Shown: positions 41,315 to 54,238, counted from the stretch's first letter. The stretch is 64,000 nt of DNA from Steromphala cineraria (GCA_916613615.1 OU744725.1:58412575-58476574); one strand, 5' to 3'. Program-made: numbers and translations. Notes: generated from the letters alone by a model not told the origin.

Positions 41315-41669
41315 ATATTTTTTTAAGTATAATTTTTGCACAATTATGCACTTGTTAAAAGTTGTTATACGTCAAGATATCATATTTTATCAAAATTGAT
41401 ATTAAATTTTCACCAGAAAGATACTGCGAAGTTCGGTTTCTAGTTGCCCCAATACTTTAAATCATTATTTATGCACAATTTATACATCTTTATATCATCT
41501 TATACTTAGTGGTTGTCATTAGGATTTATACTTTTTTGACAGACAGAAGTTTCTAACAATTTTTCGTTTAATCAGTGACTGTATTTCAATTGGATTAAGT
41601 TAAAACAATTCAGATATTCATATCAAAATTTACTTGTTCAATGCAAAAGAGCATGCAACGTGTAGATCG
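41315..41669. other. Intergenic DNA
   Basis: AT-rich; apart from the isolated TTGCCCCA copy near 41440 nothing was found. Confidence 0.4.
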
Positions 41670-42510
41670 TGCTTGTATGGCTAGTGATTCTATTATCTAC
41701 CATGATTATCTGTATTTATAAAGCACATACCGGGGTAATAGATTAATAATCTAAATACTGAGGCATGTAAAACCAAAATTCAAATGTTAAATTATGTGTT
41801 CACATTTTAAGTGATTTGAAATCTTCAGTATTATTTGCATCTATATGAACTATTCATTGCATATGCATTGATTGTAAAACGATCATGTCTTGACAAGATA
41901 TTGCCCGATTGTTTTTATTTTATTTCGTTTTTGAATAGTTAGATGGATAACAATCAGAAACGCCATTTTGTTTTGCGTTTAAGATAAATTTCAAAATTCT
42001 TTTTTTAATTTATAGGTAGAACAAATTTGAAAACAATGATTTCATAATTCAGGAGTAATTTTGTTAACGTAAGGTTCAAACTTATATTAATAATTGCTGC
42101 CCGGTAAAACTACGGCAAGGCCTTTTGTAGTAAATATTCCTTTTTATAGCTTTGCAAATGTTGTGTTCAATATCCTCATATCAACTCCATTTACATACAA
42201 TTTATAAATGATGATCTTGCATCAATGATTTTATTTACAGTGAATGATTTATTAATTAGATTCTAATACCCTTGATAATAGGGACACTTCTGTCAATAGG
42301 CCTATTATATGGCATGGAGAAGCATTTTCTATCTATTTCAGAAAATATTTTCCATAGATGGAAATTGATATCATGGAGGGTCCCAGGGATATTCATCAAC
42401 AGTTATGTGTGCAGTTTAAAAGATAAAGCAACAATGTTTAGATTGTACTTATTTTGATGAAATATGAAACAATAAGACCTACAATAATGGGGATTACCTT
42501 TATATATCCC
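41670..42510 (+). repeat. Diverged direct duplicate, copy 2
   Basis: Partner of 39205-40250; see that entry. About 200 bp shorter. Confidence 0.75.
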
Positions 42511-42950
42511 AAATAATTGATCTCAAGTTTATCTACCATGAACATTTCATAATATATTCACCAGAGTCAGACCTTTGACTCACGGTTAAAAATCAGCGTT
42601 CCTTGAAACAGTAAATTTCATATATAGAGTTATAAGGACAAATGACAATGTTAACATGGGTATCACTTTTGGCGATGCTAGCAAATATATGTTTTCGAAA
42701 ACATGACTTCCTCAAGGTAAGGAATTGTCATGATGACCCTAACTGTTGCCTGTCATATTTAATGGCCAATATCAATTTTTTAAAGACCCATCCCCAAAGA
42801 TTTTATCAATCTCAATACTACCCTGAATCTTAGACTGACCTAATTACCCAATTAAAACTTAACTAAATAGTTTGTCAGCTTAAATTTCTACTTATTTTGC
42901 TTCTAGTGATAAGATAGGTTCCTATAAGGCATGACTCTTTTGGCCTTTTT
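42511..42950. other. Intergenic DNA
   Basis: No gene or repeat recognised. A 63-codon open frame at 42642-42833 has no support. Confidence 0.35.
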
Positions 42951-42952
42951 TT

Positions 42953-43600
42953 AGCTCATCTGGCCTGAAAGGCCCGACGGGCTTATGGCATGGCATGATG
43001 TCCGGCGTCCGTCTGTCCATCCATCCGTCCGTCCGTAAACTTTAGACATCTTCGACTTCTTCTCGAGAACCAAAAGTTGTAGAAAGCTGAAACTTTGTGT
43101 ACAGACTCCTTAACTAGTATAGATTATGAATTGTAACTTTGGTGACTCTGTGACCTATAATAAGGACCACAGGGGCCACGCCCTAAAAACCTATTTTCTT
43201 CTTCTTCCCCAGAAGGAAATTATGGTTCCAAATCTACAATTTATTGTCACCGCTGGCTACGGTTCATGTACTGTACCATCCTGCTACATCAGCGTATATG
43301 TCTCCGCTAATGCTACAACCTGAATCATACATAACTTTCAATATGAATAATTAATTTCCATTCCAAAGAACACTCTCGGTCATTTCTTGAGTAAACCAGC
43401 TGATGAAGATTATAATTCAGAGATTATGTGACCTTTTGACCTCTTATAAGAATCAAAGGGGCCACACCATAAATACTTGTCATTACCGCCTTTTGGAAGC
43501 AAAATGCTCGGAAAGCTGAAATCTTATTTGCGGACTACTCCACTGATGAGGAATATACATAGGTGATCTTGTGACCTCTCGTATATATGATAACCAAGCT
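42953..43600 (-). mobile_element. HINE family 1, copy F (reverse orientation)
   Basis: Reading the minus strand, the tail is TAGCTCATCTGGCCTGAAAG in complement, with GGCATGGCAT and a CCGTC/CCGT microsatellite at 43008-43035. Then come a monomer ('CACAGGGGCCACGCCCTAAA' in plus sense) and increasingly decayed monomers to about 43600. It is the only clearly reversed HINE-1 copy in the window. Confidence 0.75.
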
Positions 43601-44160
43601 ACCATATGTATAATAAACTATGGAAAGCCTGAGACAGCATTTTGCTATATTTTCACATTTACTTGCAAGGGGGTATCTTGAATAATTCATGAACTCTTAT
43701 CAAGGGAACCTTGTGTTCCCATAATTGAAGAAGTCTCCCTCACCCATAACATGTGCTATGTCAATTTCTACATGCCTGAATCTAAAGTTAATGAATTATA
43801 CGAAAATATATTAAAATAGTAAGAAACACTTACTCACCATGCAAATTATTTATTAAAAATGTATGCATACGCTAACTGAAACTGAATTTCATATTGTAAT
43901 AAAACTGTACAATTCACCGGTCGACATTCATCATTAATTTTATCATCATTTTTATTAAGTTAAATTTGAACAAATTAACTATATATAGAATGTACAATCC
44001 ACCGGCTAAATCATATCAAACTTGCATATACAGTCTTAAACTTCCATGAGGTAAACAAGCAAGTCTATTAACACCTAACATTTATAATATGAATATACTC
44101 GTATGTCATATAAATACGCTGTAATATGAACGAAGATACACATTCCATAATAAGGACTCT
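43601..44160. other. 3' flank of the ATP-grasp gene
   Basis: AT-rich, likely contains the 3' UTR of the minus-strand gene. A minus-strand AATAAA lies at 43849-43854, about 310 nt past the stop codon. Confidence 0.4.
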
Positions 44161-45093
44161 TCACGCGCAACTGTTTTTAAGCTTTCGTTGTTTCAATTCC
44201 TCAACTTTTCCGCAGACATATTTCGCAACTTCGTCATAGCCTCTTTTTGAACAAGCCTCTTCTTCCGCTTCTGTGTTATATCCGGTGTTACAGTTGATAT
44301 CAATGACGTATGGGACGCCGTTTGGATCGTAAACATACTCAATGGCGCCAATGTCAAGAGTTGACGTCTGGAAGAAGTTGGTGCAATTTTCGATGAAAGG
44401 ATCGGAATCATTGTTAACGATCTTGAAACGATCTCGTGGTACTTCACAGGGGCAGAAGTTGGAATTAAAGGCATCGCAAGCGGTGGCAACACTTGTGTAC
44501 AAATATTTCTTCCCCACAAATTCTGCTCGATGGATTCCTTGGTTCAAGGGGACGTAACTCTGGATGACATACAGTCCAGTCTGGGATTCCAACGGTTCAG
44601 GATCATTCTTGAAATCATCAAGATTTTCAAATTTTCGAACTCCCAAACCTCTCCCACCACGATTAGGCTTAATGATGAACGGATTCTGTGTTCCAAAATT
44701 GGTTTCTATAAGTTTAGAAGACGGGGCTGAAGTAAAGATCGTCTTTGGAACATTGAGACCACTTTTAATCGCCATGGTGTACTGGAAGGCTTTGCTATCC
44801 TCTATATCTATGGCCATGCCACCGTTGACAATGATACTTTTGTGACTAGTAAGCCAGTGGATTATCGCCCTTGCCTCGTCCAATGATAGCCGATGTCCTC
44901 GTACATAAGATGATGGGCTGCAACGGTTGTAGAAGACAGCATTTTCAGGAGGTTCCGCTGTGACCTCGATGTTGACCTCATCTGCAATCCACTGTTCCAT
45001 CTGGACCTTGTGCTGGCTGAAGGAGTCCCGGAGGAAGGAAAACCATTCCCTGTTATCATGGAGGACAATGATCTTTGGTTCGTGGGAGGACAT
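44161..45093 (-). CDS. ATP-grasp ligase, 310 aa
   Basis: The start is the ATG at 45091-45093 (MSSHEPKIIV), because a strong acceptor (TTTCGTTTTCAG) lies just 10 nt upstream at 45104; a longer open frame to 45225 would run into that intron. Residues 1-110 form the pre-ATP-grasp part. The nucleotide loop is FIIKPNRGGRGLGV (139-152). Glu191 and the C-terminal metal-binding block GAIEYVYDPNGVPYVIDIN (249-267), followed by CNTGYN, complete the fold. This family couples ATP hydrolysis to ligation of a carboxylate to an amine or thiol; the substrate cannot be told. There is no signal peptide or membrane segment, so probably cytosolic. The whole domain is in one coding exon and the motif pattern (RimK-like, IDIN) recalls bacterial ATP-grasp proteins, which suggests possible ancient transfer. 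Confidence 0.88.
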   Translation of the reverse strand: MSSHEPKIIVLHDNREWFSFLRDSFSQHKVQMEQWIADEVNIEVTAEPPENAVFYNRCSPSSYVRGHRLSLDEARAIIHWLTSHKSIIVNGGMAIDIEDSKAFQYTMAIKSGLNVPKTIFTSAPSSKLIETNFGTQNPFIIKPNRGGRGLGVRKFENLDDFKNDPEPLESQTGLYVIQSYVPLNQGIHRAEFVGKKYLYTSVATACDAFNSNFCPCEVPRDRFKIVNNDSDPFIENCTNFFQTSTLDIGAIEYVYDPNGVPYVIDINCNTGYNTEAEEEACSKRGYDEVAKYVCGKVEELKQRKLKNSCA

Positions 45094-45993
45094 CTTTAAA
45101 TATCTGAAAACGAAAGAATCAATATTGAGTTTCTGAATTGGTGCTGGATTGACATAATTGTATATCGTTTGAAATAGTACTTTTATCTGCAGTGCAGTGA
45201 AGATATATGATTGCAAAGGTGTCACGTTTTTGACGCCATAGCATTGAAATACCTTAGGCCCTAATGTTTGACATCAAAAGATTCAAAACCGGTGTTGTAT
45301 TGAATAAGGCAAAGCATTTTAAAAAGAAATCTCCTACGAGATATGTCATGATCATACATTGGTGATATCCCATTTCACCGTACATCTGATATCTCCTGTG
45401 ATTCGGATTTCAAGTCTGGACAAGCAGGTGTATCTTCGTTAAAAATGGGTTTTTTAAGTTCTAGGTACAGGTCAAAGGTGAAGATTGCAACCATTCATTA
45501 CCTTCCAAGTAAGAGGACATACAATATTTAAAGATGTATGCTTATAGAAATAAATGATGAAACAACATATCTCTTATAGTAAATAAAGTGATGAAATAGA
45601 GTAAGAACATCTTTCTTGCGTGATTGATATTGTGAAATGTAAGCATTCCTTGGGACGATTTAAAAGGTGTTAATTAGATTTTTAGATATATACACCGAAA
45701 GTGTAGAAAGTAGTCAAAACAACAATTCTGATTTATATCATTTTAAAAGAGTGACATGTTAGTCATTTAACGTGAGGACTTAAATTATGATATATATCCA
45801 CCTTTATTTTCCCAACAATATCAACAAAAACAAAGTCATGGGTATGGAGAATAAACTTTAAATAGACTTTAATTTGTTAAATTGGCAATTTTTAATTAGT
45901 GTGCATTTACACCTGAAGGTGACAGTGTTTTCGAAAAGCAGCTTTTGTTTAATTGGCCAATGTCCAAGATATGCAGTTTGAGGTTCAAACGAT

Positions 45994-46355
45994 TTAAAGG
46001 GGCAGTAGCACGTTTTAGGGGGAATATAAGGGGATCTCATGAAAATGAAAATAAATAGTTCCAATTGAAAGACAATGTATTCAAACTAAATGAAGCAGTA
46101 ATAATTCAAATATATAACGTAAAGTTCAGCCATTAGATTCATTTTTCTTACAAAAATGAATTAAAGGTGTTCATAAGAAAAGGGCCGCCAATGGATTTAT
46201 GTGAAGCCTCATACTTTGTCCTCTAACTATGGGTGATTGGCTTGTGTAATGAGATTGTCGACACTGTCAATATGATACATTTAGCATTTACTTACAATTA
46301 TAAGTGAAATATTTAAAATGTAAAATTATCAAAAAACGTGCTACTGCCCCTTTAA
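45994..46355 (+). mobile_element. MITE family 1, copy 2
   Basis: Full length, TTAA-AGGGGCAGTAGCACG to CGTGCTACTGCCCCT-TTAA. It lies in the presumed 5' UTR intron of the ATP-grasp gene. Confidence 0.9.
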
Positions 46356-46895
46356 ATGAAAACTTTGAAGCCACTACAACAGCAGGATGTTAAAAAGCTA
46401 TTCGATGTTGATTGTTGTTTTATGTCAATAGTAATGTTTGTAGTCCTATTATGATCGAAAACCGGCCAATGACGCGCAACAAGCAGTCAAACGTTATTTT
46501 CGAATGTTATCTAAAAAGTCATACAGACAGTTAAGAGTAAATAGTGCCTGACAGGTTATTTAAATATATAGTATTCATGCACATTTGGGATGAAATTTCG
46601 ACTTTTAAGAAATACATGGCTGTTTTTTTTATTAAAAACCTCTCATTTATTTGACATTTCGTGATTAATATGTGAAATATTTTCAATTAATACGACCAAT
46701 TATGGCATTGAGATTCTTATCAAAGCTTAACAATATGTGATACAGTGGCTCTTTAGAGAACATAGGTCCACTTGAACTACAGCGATTTAGTAAAAGAGCA
46801 ACTCCGTGGTTTGTCAGATATTGTCAAATATTCCACACTTAACCAAAAGTGTCATCAGATCGAGAGGGTATTGACTGTTGCAGGAAAGTATCCTT

Positions 46896-47161
46896 TTAAA
46901 GGGACAGTAGCACGTTTTTTGATAATTTTATATTTAAATATTTCACTGATAATTGTAATTTATTGCTAAATGTATTATGTTGACAGTGTCAACAATTTCA
47001 TTACACAAGCCAATAATCCATAGTTAGAGGACAAAGTATGAAGATTAAAATAAAATCCATTGGCGGCCATTTTTGTGTGAACACCTTTAATTCATTTTGT
47101 GTAAGATCATTTTGTGACATCACCTTATGTTCCCCCTAAAAACGTGCTACTGCTCCTTTAA
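46896..47161 (-). mobile_element. MITE family 1, copy 3 (internally deleted, reversed)
   Basis: Begins TTAA-AGGGACAGTAGCACG and ends CGTGCTACTGCTCCT-TTAA. The interior runs in reverse relative to the other copies and is about 100 bp shorter. Confidence 0.85.
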
Positions 47162-47472
47162 AGATAATTGACGTCGTATGGCGACATCATGAAGTTTTAA
47201 AGATGCGATGTTGATCACTCAAACGTAATTTTGTAAACTTATCTAAAGCATTCAGAATGACACTTTCGAGTTGATAATGTGTAAAAGGTTATATAATTAA
47301 TATTCATGTAAATTGGACGTGTGACTTTAAATTCCGCGAAAATATATATGTGACTCTTTAAAAATTTTCATTGAAAACAAACTAAAATAATTGACAATAT
47401 TTGGAATATATGTATGCCATCTTCTTTTATAGCAGAGTAAAACATTATGTTAGGAAAATGACGGAGCAACTC

Positions 47473-47831
47473 TTAAAGGGGGAGTAGCACGTTTTAGGGG
47501 GAATATAAGGTAATGTCAGGAAAATGAAAATAAATGGTTCCAATTGAAGGACAATGTATTTAAACTAAACGAAGCAGTAATAAATCCAATATATAATTCA
47601 AAGTTCAACCATGCGATACCTTTTTCTTACACAAAATAAATTAAAGGTGTTCACGAATAAATGGCCGCCAATAGTCTTTATGTGAATCTTTTTAATTTGT
47701 TCTCTGAATATGGCTGATTGGTTTTTATAATGAGATTTTTGACACTATCAAAATAATACATTTAGCCTTTCAATTATCAGTTGAAAATTTGAAATATAAA
47801 ATTTAAAAAAAACGTGCTACTGCCCCTTTTG
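47473..47831 (+). mobile_element. MITE family 1, copy 4
   Basis: Left end TTAA-AGGGGGAGTAGCACG; right end CGTGCTACTGCCCCTTTTGA, where the terminal TTAA has mutated. Confidence 0.85.
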
Positions 47832-48231
47832 AAACTTACTGTAATGCCGGATTAACAACAACGGACTTTAGTGTTTTATTTTATATCGAGTGGTTTTGCA
47901 TTTAAAACAAATTATTTTTAAGACACATTGTTTGATTGTTATCCAACTTTGCTGCTAACAAAAGTTGACATTGTTTGATAAATTTCCAACTGATATAACT
48001 TACAAAGTTAGAGTGAACACCTTTGTGCAAGCACTATGAACAATTTTATATTAAGAAAACATTACATCCAACTTAAGTTTTAAATTCATATCTAACGAAA
48101 TGTAACAACATCAGTATTAAGATTAAACTGAAAAAATAAAAACAAATAAATTTGCAAAAAAATAAAATGAAATAACGTTTCAACAGTCCTAGATCCTATT
48201 TCAATGAAACAAATAAGTGATTTCACATTAC

Positions 48232-48290
48232 CTGTGTGACTGATCCTCTACAGTACAATAATGGACCATTTTATCTTGCTTATATACAAA
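48232..48290 (-). promoter_or_regulatory. Candidate promoter and 5' UTR exon of the ATP-grasp gene
   Basis: On the minus strand, TATATAA (48280-48286) is followed ~30 nt later by a short segment that ends in CACACAG|GTAATG, a good splice donor at 48232. TATA, short leader exon and donor would pair with the acceptor at 45104. This is the only such combination I saw upstream, but no transcript evidence is available. Confidence 0.4.
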
Positions 48291-49119
48291 CCATAATTCA
48301 TGTGTGTCAGCGTGACTGTTGATATTTTCTTTACTATCGCTGGAATTGGGTCAAGATGACCTATATAAGCTCCGAATAAGGTCAACAGTGGTCGATTTCA
48401 TCATTGAACAAGTGATCACGGTGAATTAATGGGACTTTAAGCTATGTATATAAGAGGGTTGGTTTCAATAAGTTTTGTAATTCATCGACCTCGCTTTAAA
48501 TCGTACCAAGTTTCTACTTTTTAATTTTCAAAATAATAACTCTTCTCTGAAACTTATTCTATCTCCAAGACTTTGAATCCCATTTTTGTAGAACCGTTTC
48601 TTTTGTTTCCACCCTAAATAAATTGTAAAGGCAGAACAACGTATTAACTGGCGCTGCACCGTGGCTGCCGGGTGCCATGGGCACAAATCAAATTTACCGA
48701 AATGTACATGTACTGAAGACAATAAAGTGTTATTATTATTATAAATACGCCTCTGTGTCAGCCTTGAAGTCTGCGGCATCTCGGCATTGCCTTTAATGTA
48801 GAGCAGATTTCAGGTTTCTGAACAGGAAGTAGTCGCTGGGGGGCTAGGTTTGTGATGTATGGGTGGGTGATTCAGCTTTCACTTTCACATATAGCGGCCT
48901 GTGAAGCTCTAGGACTGTGAACTTGAGCATTGTCATGTCAAAGCAGAACACCCCGTGACAGCATTCAAATTTCGTAATTATCACATTAGGTTGTCATAAT
49001 CAATAGATAATATGCCTTTCATCCCAATGCATTCTAAGAGACAGTTTCCATAACCTTGCCAACTGATGATTGAGTGCAAAACTTCAGTGGAGGCGCAGAA
49101 CTTGGTTGCTTCCGCTTGA
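48291..49119. other. Intergenic DNA with SINE remnant
   Basis: The stretch 48616-48745 is a diverged copy of the 3' half of the SINE-like element at 13012-13221 (shared 'GGCAGAACAACGTATTAACT' and 'GTGGCTGCCGGGTGCC', tail TTATTATTATTATAA). Remainder unremarkable. Confidence 0.5.
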
Positions 49120-49404
49120 CATCTCTCCCCACAGAGGCAGTTCAGTGATACCCGAGTAAACCACTGTTCCAATAGGCCAAAAAGATGGGATAGAAAGGTA
49201 GATACCTGATTTGAGGCAATCCAAGTTAGTTGTACAATCAGCGACGCTGTTTCAAAAGTGGTCATTCGCAAAACCTATAGGTCGTTTCCGCATGCTTTGG
49301 CAAAGCTATCATTGAAATTTAACATCCAGGGGAGTTAATCTTCCTTTTACGAAACAGAATTTACTCGGATATGACTGAGCTGCCTCTGTGAGAAGAGAAT
49401 GACT
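49120..49404. mobile_element. MITE family 2, copy
   Basis: Left end CATCTCTCCCCACAGAGGCA, right end GCCTCTGTGAGAAGAGAATG. The interior has 'GGGATAGAAAGGTAGA', 'GAGGCAATC.AAGTTAG' and 'CAGCGACGCTGTTTCAAAAG', shared with the copies at 55.97, 58.25 and 62.17 kb. Confidence 0.75.
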
Positions 49405-51736
49405 TAATTGATGATTTTGAAAAAATCGTCGGTACAAATTTGGATAAACATATCAAAATTGTATTTCCTGTATATTGTCATATTGACAAAGTCATGCAAT
49501 ATTATAATTACATTGTGGTAACAATACGACCCCGCTTACAAGTACATTTCAGCGAGTATCACGTGCAGCACGAGAGGTTCATGCTCACGAGAGTAATACT
49601 TGTGAGAGGTGAGACTCACGGGGTACATAAGATAAAACGAGTCGATCGTCAGCCAATCAACAACGAATATTTTACTGTAAGGTAAGATAATTTTTCTTGT
49701 TAAATGAACCTAACGGCTTTTGGTTTTCACGATTTTCGTGCGCAAGCTTAAGGGTTCATTTAATTTGAACCCTACGTCGAAGTCGGTAGCTATTCATACC
49801 CCGACAATTGTCTTCGAAAATTATGAATATATTTTGAGATGAAGGGTGCAAAGTTGCCTTTATACTATATATGCACCTAGTTCAAACAATAAAGGATAGA
49901 TTTGAGATTTGGGCACAATAAACACTTAGTTTCAATGGTTACCTCGGAAAAACAGAAAACAAATCGGGTTAAACAAAGACACGACATTGCACAAGGTCAC
50001 ATTGCATAATTCATACGAAAGTTATAAAACATTACCAAAAATGCACAAGTTTAAATTGTTAACCAGAAAAAATATAACAAGTCAGAATATGAAAAGTAGC
50101 AGAAAAGTAGGTGTAGGTCCTAATCCATTTTTTAAAGTGGCTTTGAGTGCTTGTTATAACTTGGAAAATGAAAATAATAATAGTGTGTTCCAAGTATGAA
50201 CCGAGCATATAACGTCATGACATTGATGTGTCGTTGTTTTGCAAAATGAACTGCAACAGACTGAGTAATAGCTTTATTTACCAAAAATTAACGAAAATGA
50301 AATCAGATCTTCTAAGTAGCAGAATATGGTCTATATACGTTCCATGTAAGTCCAAATAAGTGAATAAATATGATAAAGTGAAGTCAAATATCTATCTTAC
50401 ATACATCTATCTTTTTAAAATATGACCTATCTGCTACACTACTCTATAATCTGCGTAACGCAGTGAAGAAATTATGGTTTCATTTTAATGAGATTGTCTT
50501 ACATACCGACTCAAACTGGCTCCGTACGTTGCAAGAAGTAGGATGATTGAATGAAAACGCCTCTAGCTGATTAAACGGCAAAGTCTGATTAAAGACTTGT
50601 AACGGGTCAGCTTTTCTATCCGTTAGTGTACACTGGCGAGATCACCTTGATTTCACCACTACCGTTAACGTTTTACCTTGAGTGTCGTTGCAATGTATAC
50701 AAATCACCTTTTCTGTTCAAAATATTGTTTAACATATAAATGTGATATGAATTTTGATCCAGTTCATAAGCTAACTTAAACAGATGTTTTTCATTCTCTC
50801 CTGAACTATATTCATTAAGATATCCACGGTCATCCATGTACCATATGGTACAGTATTAGATACCATCATGATACTAAAATTTGGTTTAAATTTCAAAATC
50901 CAATTATTAAAAATGTTATCAAGCAAATAGACAGTGTATTTAGATACAGCTTTACTTCTAATTCTATATGAAATTTTGAAATTTGGTCCATAACAGACAA
51001 ATGAGTGACGTGCACTCCGACATTACACGATTATAGTTTTGAAAATAGACTCCACTTGTTATCACTACTAAACAAATTTAAAAATGACCGAGTATGCTTA
51101 ATGCGGACATATGTGTTAAAAGGTGGCAGATACTGTTGCTTTATCAAGAATGCGATTCAATGCATTTTCTTTTTGTTAAGTGGTAATATAATGTTTTAAC
51201 GAATTCTGATCACAAACATAACAATTTTAGAGTAGTAATGATTACAAGCTTCTCGGTTATCGCTTGTCAAATTAAATTAGAAAATATTGTTTCCTATTCT
51301 TTCATTTTAAAGAAAAGGTATGAAGATAAATAAATAACGTGAATATCAAAGGGACGTGTTGATGTGAATAAGTGCAGTCTGATAAAAAACGACAGTGCTT
51401 CAAGGAATACAACAATCTTATTAAAATATGATCTATTTGCTACACTACGCTACGCAATTAAGAGTATCATTTTAATGAGATTGGGAATACAACAGTATTA
51501 TCTCTTGGGGGTTCGAAACAGCAGGGATATCCTTCCGCCACGGTCTGAATAAAGCCAATCTAATCGCATGTTGCAGTAACCAGTTTAGCGCAGACAAACC
51601 CAGTCATAAATTATTATGTTATCAAACCATGACAAGTCAAGGGTCGACAGCAAGGGTTAGATAAGCCAGGGGCGCGACTGGCGTTTTAATCCTTGCGAAG
51701 GAAGACGGAGGACACCTTGAGCCAATTTAGTTTTCT
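49405..51736. other. Intergenic DNA with a short direct repeat
   Basis: A ~90-bp motif at 50413-50512 (AAAATATGACCTATCTGCTA, TTTTAATGAGATTG) recurs at 51420-51490 with an internal deletion. Short open frames here have no recognisable content. Confidence 0.5.
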
Positions 51737-52094
51737 TTAAAGTGACAGTAACACGTTTTCAGGGGGAATATAAGGTGATGTCAGGAAAATGAATAATAAT
51801 GGTATCAATTGAAAGACAATGTATTTAAACTAAATGGAGCAGTAGCAATCCAAATATATAATGTATAGTTTAGCCATGCGATTCCTTTTTCTTACACAAA
51901 ATGAATAAACGGTGTTCACACAAAATGGCTGCCCATGGATTTTATGTGAATCTTCATACTTTGTCCTATTACTATGGATAATTGGTTTGTGTAATGAGAT
52001 TTTTGACACTATAAAAATAATACATTTAGCATTAACGTACAATTATCAGTGAAAAATTAAAAATATAAAATTGTCAAAAAACGTGCTACTGCCA
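51737..52094 (+). mobile_element. MITE family 1, copy 5 (right end damaged)
   Basis: Left end TTAA-AGTGACAGTAACACG; right end CGTGCTACTGCC, after which the match stops. Confidence 0.8.
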
Positions 52095-53947
52095 GAATGG
52101 AAATATTAATCTGCATCTGCATAATGTCTTTTATTTTTTTTCCTATATAAGCCTTTGAATAGGTACTAGTTTGTATCAAGTTTCAATGTAATGAAGTAGT
52201 ATATGGTTTTTAGACGATAAGAAGAGTATTGTTCATCAGAGAGAATGATGTAAAGCTCGTGTTCGTTAAATATAACTCGATCGGAGTGGAGTATAAGTCA
52301 ATATATCAACACTTACCTCGGTGCATCACCCAATACCTACGATTCAAACAGGAGATGTGGGTACATCAATAACTTATACGATAAATACTTATTTGAAACG
52401 AACATATAAAAACAGTCATCTATGCGTACAAATTTCGTTTGCCTGATTGACGCGTGTCATTGTCCGGTTTCCGATCAGAATCGAGAATTTAACCTTCCTA
52501 TTGTCACTATACAACGTCATTGAGAATTAAAATGATTTGAATTGATTTATGTGCAACAGTCGATACTTATCGATCAACTGACACTTTCTTGAAGTTTGTC
52601 ATGAGTGACCGCCTACAACTCACGGAGTGGCTCTTTAACTGATTTTTAACTTCCTCCTGATTGTGTTAAGTCAGTGAACCGGGGGGCGTGCTTTGTAAGC
52701 CTAAGTATACCCGGAGAACGCTTACAAAGTCCCCCCCCCCATCCCCCCAGTCGCTTGAAAAGCCCTCTTCGTCCCATTTACACCTCGTTCAAACATCCAT
52801 ATTTATTTGTTAAATGTTAACTTTATGAAATAAAAAGCCTTTCGAACAGTAACTCCAAAGTCAAATGCCAATATAAAAATGTTTTTGGCTACAGGGACTC
52901 GCGAAGCTCTCTTAGGGCTTAGAAAGTCGTATATACTATCTATTAATATTGGCCTAAGACTAAGGCATAGAGAGCTTCGAAATTCTAGACCCTTATCTAT
53001 GTTAACCCAACGGTTCTACAACTGTGCCACAATGGCTTGGTCCTGTGGCGTAAGTCCTCCTAACCTACGACTTGAATGATAAAGTGAGATTTTACGGGTG
53101 ATTCTATTTCATTTATCACACGGTTAACAGACCAATCTAGAAATACCCCGTGGTATATTTCGGTATATAAGTGTGAGAAGGACCTTTCCCTCGGGCTTTC
53201 ATTCAAAACATTCCCCTGCCCTCTGTATCGACCGCTGGGTCGGGCTAAAGGGGGCTGGGCTGGACAGGGGTCAAGTACAAAGTATTGAAATACTTTTTTC
53301 ATGTAATTGGAATGTTCATGTAGCTACTTTTTCTGGTACTTATTGCAAAAGTACTTGACATTTCAGGTACTTAATAGGTAAATTTCAAGTATATTTCTAT
53401 TCTTTTATATTCTGTTTATTCCAATGCAGAATCTGATTTAAAAATACATTGATTATCATGAATCACCACCACCATATTGAATTTGTTAAGATGATATTTG
53501 AAAGAAATAATATTATATTATCAAAGCTTGTATTAGCCTTTTCTGAATTTTTCTTCTGATACACCATAAACAGAATTGATATTCAACAAAGATAAACATT
53601 TCGAAAATGATAAACATGCCGCCCAAAGAATCCGTATTTCTTCGTTCGTTTAAAATCCCGATAAGTGAAGATTTGAAACATTCCTCCCCTTCTCAAATAT
53701 GGTTTTGCATTTCCAATTTACTTCGGTCACAAATGTGTGCGAATCTTACAAGTAAAGCATTTGTACTTTCCTAAACGGTTGCCTGAACGACAAATGCGAA
53801 GTTAAATCCAACGTCTCTTTGCAACTTAATCAAAACGTTGTATATGAAGACATGGAATTAATCCACTAGCAACAATGGCCTTGTGGGCAGAGATGAGTCA
53901 ATTCTCTTTTGAAAGAATCCTAACCGCGATTCATTCATTTATGGAGC
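52095..53947. other. Intergenic DNA with two small palindromes
   Basis: At 52681-52740 a stem pairs GCTTTGTAAGC-type arms (CTTTGTAAGC, GCTTACAAAG) flanked by G and C runs. At 52901-52980, CGAAGCTCTCTTAGGGCTTA pairs imperfectly with TAAGGCATAGAGAGCTTCG; the motif is related to 7385-7420. No gene supported. Confidence 0.55.
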
Positions 53948-54238
53948 ACAGTGGTGTAGTAGTTAGGGTTCGAATCCAGGTCGAGACACCGAACATGCAT
54001 TTGTGACATTACACTGTGTTGTATCCTTTGGTAAGGCACTTCATCCACATTGTACTCAGTCCATCTAGATGTACAATTGGGTACCTGTATACGGAAAGAA
54101 CACACCTATATGGTCGAGAGGAGGGCTTAGAAGCTGCTTTGAAAGTACAATTCATTCAGGGTAATGATGTACAGCCAATGAGCAGTGCTAATACTGGATT
54201 TAAAAATTAAACTTTTTAAAAATTATTATTATTATCAA
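53948..54238 (+). mobile_element. tRNA-derived SINE with (ATT)n tail
   Basis: A-box-like GTGTAGTAGTTAGG and perfect B-box GGTTCGAATCC (53967-53977) form a pol III head. A central block with 'GGTAAGGCACTTCATCCACA' and 'CTCAGTCCATCTAG' plus 'GGGTACCTG' resembles the conserved central domain of SINEs known in molluscs and other invertebrates (recalled, not checked). It ends in ATTATTATTATTATC. Confidence 0.7.

Larger units (their letters stand above)
45104..48231 (-). other. 5' UTR intron of the ATP-grasp gene (inferred)
   Basis: Acceptor TCTTTCGTTTTCAG at 45104-45117 and a matching donor CAG|GTAATG at 48226-48231 frame a 3.1-kb intron. It contains three copies of MITE family 1. The acceptor is seen directly; pairing with this donor is inference. 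Confidence 0.5.

Noticed and set aside
45094..45225. 44-residue N-terminal extension of the ATP-grasp protein
   Set aside because: A strong splice acceptor lies at 45104 and the extra residues do not resemble the family, so the inner ATG was chosen.
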